Shown: one piece after another, positions 61,201 to 64,000 of the stretch
How the letters are laid out: each line of letters starts with the position of its first letter
Numbering within the stretch: position 1 is the stretch's first letter
DNA from: Verrucomicrobiota bacterium
GTDB lineage: Bacteria; Verrucomicrobiota; Verrucomicrobiia; Chthoniobacterales; Terrimicrobiaceae
Reading direction: 5' to 3'
NCBI GenBank assembly: GCA_018970255.1
Contig: JAGWWS010000002.1
Span: forward strand, 1-64,000
Length of the DNA stretch: 64,000 nucleotides
Notes under the pieces: model-generated
Databases searched by the model: none
Seen by the model: the letters and a program-made list of their open reading frames with translations, nothing else
Told to the model about the DNA's origin: nothing
Position numbers and translations under genes: made by a program

Positions 61201-63250
61201 CGTCCGGAAGGCACGTCCTACGTCCTTTGGGCAGCTGGCGTCTGCGAACGTGCCACAGCACAAAACCTACTCCAAATGAGAACAATGCCCAAGTCGATGG
61301 TTCGGGAATAACAGTTAAAGTTCCGGTGGATTGAGAAAAAGTCCAAAGTGTTCCATCTCCTGTATTCCGCTGCCAAGTATTTGCCGAAACCAGACTGAAG
61401 GAACCATCGTAGGAGCCAGCAACAGTGACAGAGGCGAAATTGCCGGACCTGCTTGGAGATCCAGCAAAGAGATTATAGGTATTGGGCGAACTTTCACTGA
61501 CTCCAGAAATTTCGCCAGAAATGGACAGCGCCAGCGCTCCGCCGTAGGTTAATGCCCCGGTGACAGAGATGCTATCCGAACTCCCGCTCGAATTCGAGAG
61601 ATCCATCCGGACAGTTCCGCCACTATTCAAGGTGAGGCCCGCGCCGGCGGTGATCGTTCCGAATCCACCAACACCATTTCCGGGAACAAGATTGGCCGAG
61701 TTGTTTAAGGTCACCATTCCTCCGAATGACGCATTTCCAGCCAATGATCCACTGGATACGGTCACAGCACCTGCCACAGAATTGCCGACAAACTCCAATG
61801 TTCCTCCACCACTTTTAGTGAGTATTCCAGTGCCACTGATTCCACCAGTAAAACGGAGTGTGGCCGCGGCGTTATTCACATCCACTGCAGCTCCACCACT
61901 GCCGACTGTGAAACCACGATTCGTAGTTGCGCTTGCGCCCGTATACTCCAACTCTCCACCGTTCAGAACAAGGTTGCTTGCGGCGCTTGAGGATTGTCCG
62001 ATACCGCTTACAGAGCCTCCATTTGCTATTGTGTTGAAACTGAGAGTGCCTGAGTTTAATGTAGTTACTCCAGAATAAGTATTTGAACCGGCTACGGTCA
62101 AAACCGCACTCCCATTTTTTGTAAATCCCCCGGAACCGGAAATCACGCCTAAAAACGTTTGAGAAGAGGTTTGATTGACGGTCAGAGTTTGACTCGCCGA
62201 TATGGCGATTTCTCCGCCCGTCCCGCCTCCGCCGGAGAGTGGGCCGATCGTTTCGCTCCCAAGCACATTCAAACGAACCCCGGAGCTATCTGCAAGAGTC
62301 ACTGCGCCACTATCCGATATTGCGCTTCCACCACTGATGGCGAGTGTTCCCCCGCTGATCGTCGCCGTTCCGGAAAAAGAGTTGGTTCCATTCAATGTCA
62401 TGGTTCCGGAACCGGTTTTCGTTAAGCTTCCGCTACCAATAATCCTTCCAGAGAAAGTCTGGTCACCGGTTTCAGCAACCGTCAAAGTTCGACTTGCATC
62501 AATGGTGACATTTCCTCCAGTGGTCCCACCGCCCCGCAAAGATCCGATCGTTTCACTGGCCGAGATCTGGAGAGTCACATTGGCGGTATTTGCGAGCGTA
62601 ATCACACCGGAATCGTAGATGGCGTCACCAGTGCTACTATTGAGAACCAAGGTGCCTCGATTGATGCTTGTAGTTCCAGTGTAGGTATTCTGCCTAAAAA
62701 AAGTGAGCGTGCCATTTCCGGATTTGGTTATTCCCCGCGAACTGGAATCATCAGCAAAGCTACCATAAACATTGATATTTGACGTCGCGTTCGCAGTAAT
62801 CGTTATCGAGTTTCCAAGAGTGATCGTGCCAATATCAACAGTTGTATTTCCTAAGTTAAAAGTTTTAGAGCTATGAAGGTTTGAGAGGCTTCCACTCAAA
62901 GTAAACGCACTCCCAGTTATCGTCAAAGCTGAAGCCCCGAAAGTGGAATTCATCGTAATCGAATTCGCAGTGAATGTTCCTGCTGATAAATCGTTTGAGG
63001 TCGTAAGACTCAATCCACTTGCGGGGTTGAAGAAAATATCTTCGGTTCCGGATGGCACCCCCCCCGACCATCGAGCAGTGCTGTTGTCGCTCCAATTTCC
63101 AGAGTCCGTTCCGGTCCATGTTGTGTTATTGGCGAGACCCGAACTACTCAAATGGCAGAACAACATTGTCCAAAGAGCACAAACACTCAAGCTTCTCACC
63201 AAGCTGAATGAGGCTCTAGAGGAACAAGAAATGTTTCTTCGGGGGTGCAT
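61193..63250 (-). CDS. PEP-CTERM protein with autotransporter-type beta-strand repeats
   Basis: The 685-residue secreted protein has a long signal peptide (about 1-40, with LVRSLSVCALWTMLFCHLSS) and a long array of PATR beta-strand repeats such as LTKTGSGTMTLNGTNSFSGT and LTVAGSNTYSGVTTLNSGTL. It ends in a PEP-CTERM sorting signal (VIPEPSTWALFSFGVGFVLW plus RRRQ), which an exosortase would cleave. It should form a beta-helix on the cell surface or in exopolymer. The ATG at 63250 follows GAGGATGTA. No exosortase gene is in the window. The coding bases are less GC-rich than the neighbours. Confidence 0.88.
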   Translation of the reverse strand: MHPRRNISCSSRASFSLVRSLSVCALWTMLFCHLSSSGLANNTTWTGTDSGNWSDNSTARWSGGVPSGTEDIFFNPASGLSLTTSNDLSAGTFTANSITMNSTFGASALTITGSAFTLSGSLSNLHSSKTFNLGNTTVDIGTITLGNSITITANATSNINVYGSFADDSSSRGITKSGNGTLTFFRQNTYTGTTSINRGTLVLNSSTGDAIYDSGVITLANTANVTLQISASETIGSLRGGGTTGGNVTIDASRTLTVAETGDQTFSGRIIGSGSLTKTGSGTMTLNGTNSFSGTATISGGTLAISGGSAISDSGAVTLADSSGVRLNVLGSETIGPLSGGGGTGGEIAISASQTLTVNQTSSQTFLGVISGSGGFTKNGSAVLTVAGSNTYSGVTTLNSGTLSFNTIANGGSVSGIGQSSSAASNLVLNGGELEYTGASATTNRGFTVGSGGAAVDVNNAAATLRFTGGISGTGILTKSGGGTLEFVGNSVAGAVTVSSGSLAGNASFGGMVTLNNSANLVPGNGVGGFGTITAGAGLTLNSGGTVRMDLSNSSGSSDSISVTGALTYGGALALSISGEISGVSESSPNTYNLFAGSPSRSGNFASVTVAGSYDGSFSLVSANTWQRNTGDGTLWTFSQSTGTLTVIPEPSTWALFSFGVGFVLWHVRRRQLPKGRRTCLPDAP

Positions 63251-63431
63251 TACATCCTCAAACGATTGCCCTAATCCAAGCAAGGTTCAAGGTATTTGTC
63301 ACATTCCGGGAAAGTGGCATATTTCAGATTTCGGCTTGAGATAGTCTGCGCAAGCAGCAGACAAATACTAGGAGTTTTGGCACGCACAAACCGATTGGGG
63401 TTCGAGACAAAATTCGCTACGCTCCTTTCAG

Positions 63432-63794
63432 ATGACCGCCAGACTCACGAAATCCTTCATCCTCGAAGCCGCCCAGAGCCTGCCCAAGGTTCCCGCCGGC
63501 CACAAATGCGGCCGCATGCACGGCCACACGTTCACCATTGAAATCTCCGTGGAAGGCGCAGTGGACCCCGCCACCGGCTGGATCTACGACCACGCGCGCA
63601 TCAGCGCCGCAATGAGGCCGATCATCGCCGAACTCGACCACGCTTACCTCAACGACATCCCCGGACTCGAAAATCCCACGATCGAACTCATGGCGGATTG
63701 GCTCTGGAAGCAGCTCCAGCCCGACCTCCCCGGCCTCTGCGAAATCGTCATCCACGAGACCCCCTTCGCCCGCGTGACCTACCGCGGGAACTGA
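63432..63794 (+). CDS. queD: 6-carboxytetrahydropterin synthase-like protein
   Basis: The 120-residue protein has the PTPS fold: FILEAAQSLPKVPAGHKCGRMHGHTF, with catalytic Cys26 and zinc histidines His30 and His32 (CGRMHGH), LDHAYLNDIPGLENPT and the C-terminal Glu in VIHETPFARVTY (first motif split as FILEAAQSLPK and CGRMHGHTF). It makes 6-carboxy-tetrahydropterin for queuosine. The first zinc ligand, His in AAH of other members, is Gln15 here (EAAQ). No other queuosine genes adjoin it. Confidence 0.88.
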   Translation: MTARLTKSFILEAAQSLPKVPAGHKCGRMHGHTFTIEISVEGAVDPATGWIYDHARISAAMRPIIAELDHAYLNDIPGLENPTIELMADWLWKQLQPDLPGLCEIVIHETPFARVTYRGN

Positions 63795-63805
63795 AAGGCT
63801 TTTTG

Positions 63806-63990
63806 ACCACAGAAGACACAGAGTGCACAGAGGATGAGACAGGATGCCAGTGTAGCTGAAACTACATTTCTACTCCATCAGCAATGCTCCGTGAACTCCG
63901 TGGCGACAAAAACCTTCGCGGCTCCGCGGCTTCGCGGGAAATCACTCAGAGCGCAAGCAGGTCCATCAAGCGTGAGACAGAGGTTTTGAC
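63806..63990. repeat. Intergenic 'cacagag/ctccgtg' repeat region
   Basis: The stretch has CCACAGAAGACACAGAG (63808-63824), a GTAG-CTGAAA-CTAC hairpin (63853-63866), CTCCGTGAACTCCGTGGCG and CTTCGCGGCTCCGCGGCTTC. Such near-repeats of CACAGAG and CTCCGTG are scattered in intergenic DNA of Verrucomicrobiota-type genomes. I see no gene from 63795 to the right edge. Confidence 0.5.
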
Positions 63991-64000
63991 GTGTGAGGCT

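Overview
The window is a dense, GC-rich stretch of bacterial chromosome from a diderm, flagellated organism, most likely a member of the Verrucomicrobiota. The pointers are a PEP-CTERM anchored protein built of autotransporter-type beta-strand repeats, a pseudopilin of the DUF1559-like style, exported proteins with thrombospondin-type-3-like calcium repeats, a circularly permuted ATP-grasp/alpha-E pair, a DUF4912 protein and short 'cacagag'/'gcgtcccgcc' intergenic repeats. I see no rRNA, CRISPR array, prophage or insertion sequence. The phylum call is inference from gene content.

Layout. 1-4.3 kb: an exported GH13 enzyme cut by the left edge, then a cobalamin-riboswitch-like leader in front of an exported protein and a pseudopilin, converging on a GspF/PilC membrane protein. 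4.3-10.7 kb: MBL-fold hydrolase, tail-specific protease, YjbQ protein, hemL, lipA, rlmH. 10.7-15.8 kb: a fused beta-CASP exonuclease/ATP-dependent DNA ligase, a DUF1460 protein and a pyridine-nucleotide disulfide oxidoreductase. 15.8-25.8 kb: a minus-strand block with two tight operons. One has five overlapping genes (ATP-grasp, alpha-E, squalene/phytoene-synthase-like, mercaptohistidine-type methyltransferase, TPMT-like methyltransferase). The other has three (TPR protein, receiver/pseudokinase/FGE protein, exported protein). 26-36.8 kb: RRM protein, a serine-less esterase-like protein, ribBA-photolyase, a DUF4912-xerC pair, an MGMT-like protein beside an exported superoxide dismutase, and part of an oligopeptide ABC transporter. 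36.9-37.8 kb: tRNA-Gly and tRNA-Val flank an AT-rich patch. 37.8-44.2 kb: sbtA-fabD, lipocalin, hrpB, amine oxidase. 44.3-47.5 kb: the classic tig-clpP-clpX cluster. 47.6-57.2 kb: dnaN-ROK kinase, a zinc-type ABC operon, lpdA, tRNA-Asp, recF, leuA. 57.4-60.9 kb: flagellar cap and chaperone genes. 61.2-63.8 kb: the PEP-CTERM protein and queD.

Tight 4-bp stop/start overlaps (ATGA, GTGA, TTGA) are the rule inside operons, and GTG or TTG starts are common. The strongest candidates for something undescribed are the riboswitch-led exported protein/pseudopilin pair (0.8-3.0 kb), the five-gene ATP-grasp/alpha-E/terpenoid-synthase-like/methyltransferase operon (20.6-25.2 kb), and the TPR/pseudokinase-FGE operon (15.8-20.6 kb).
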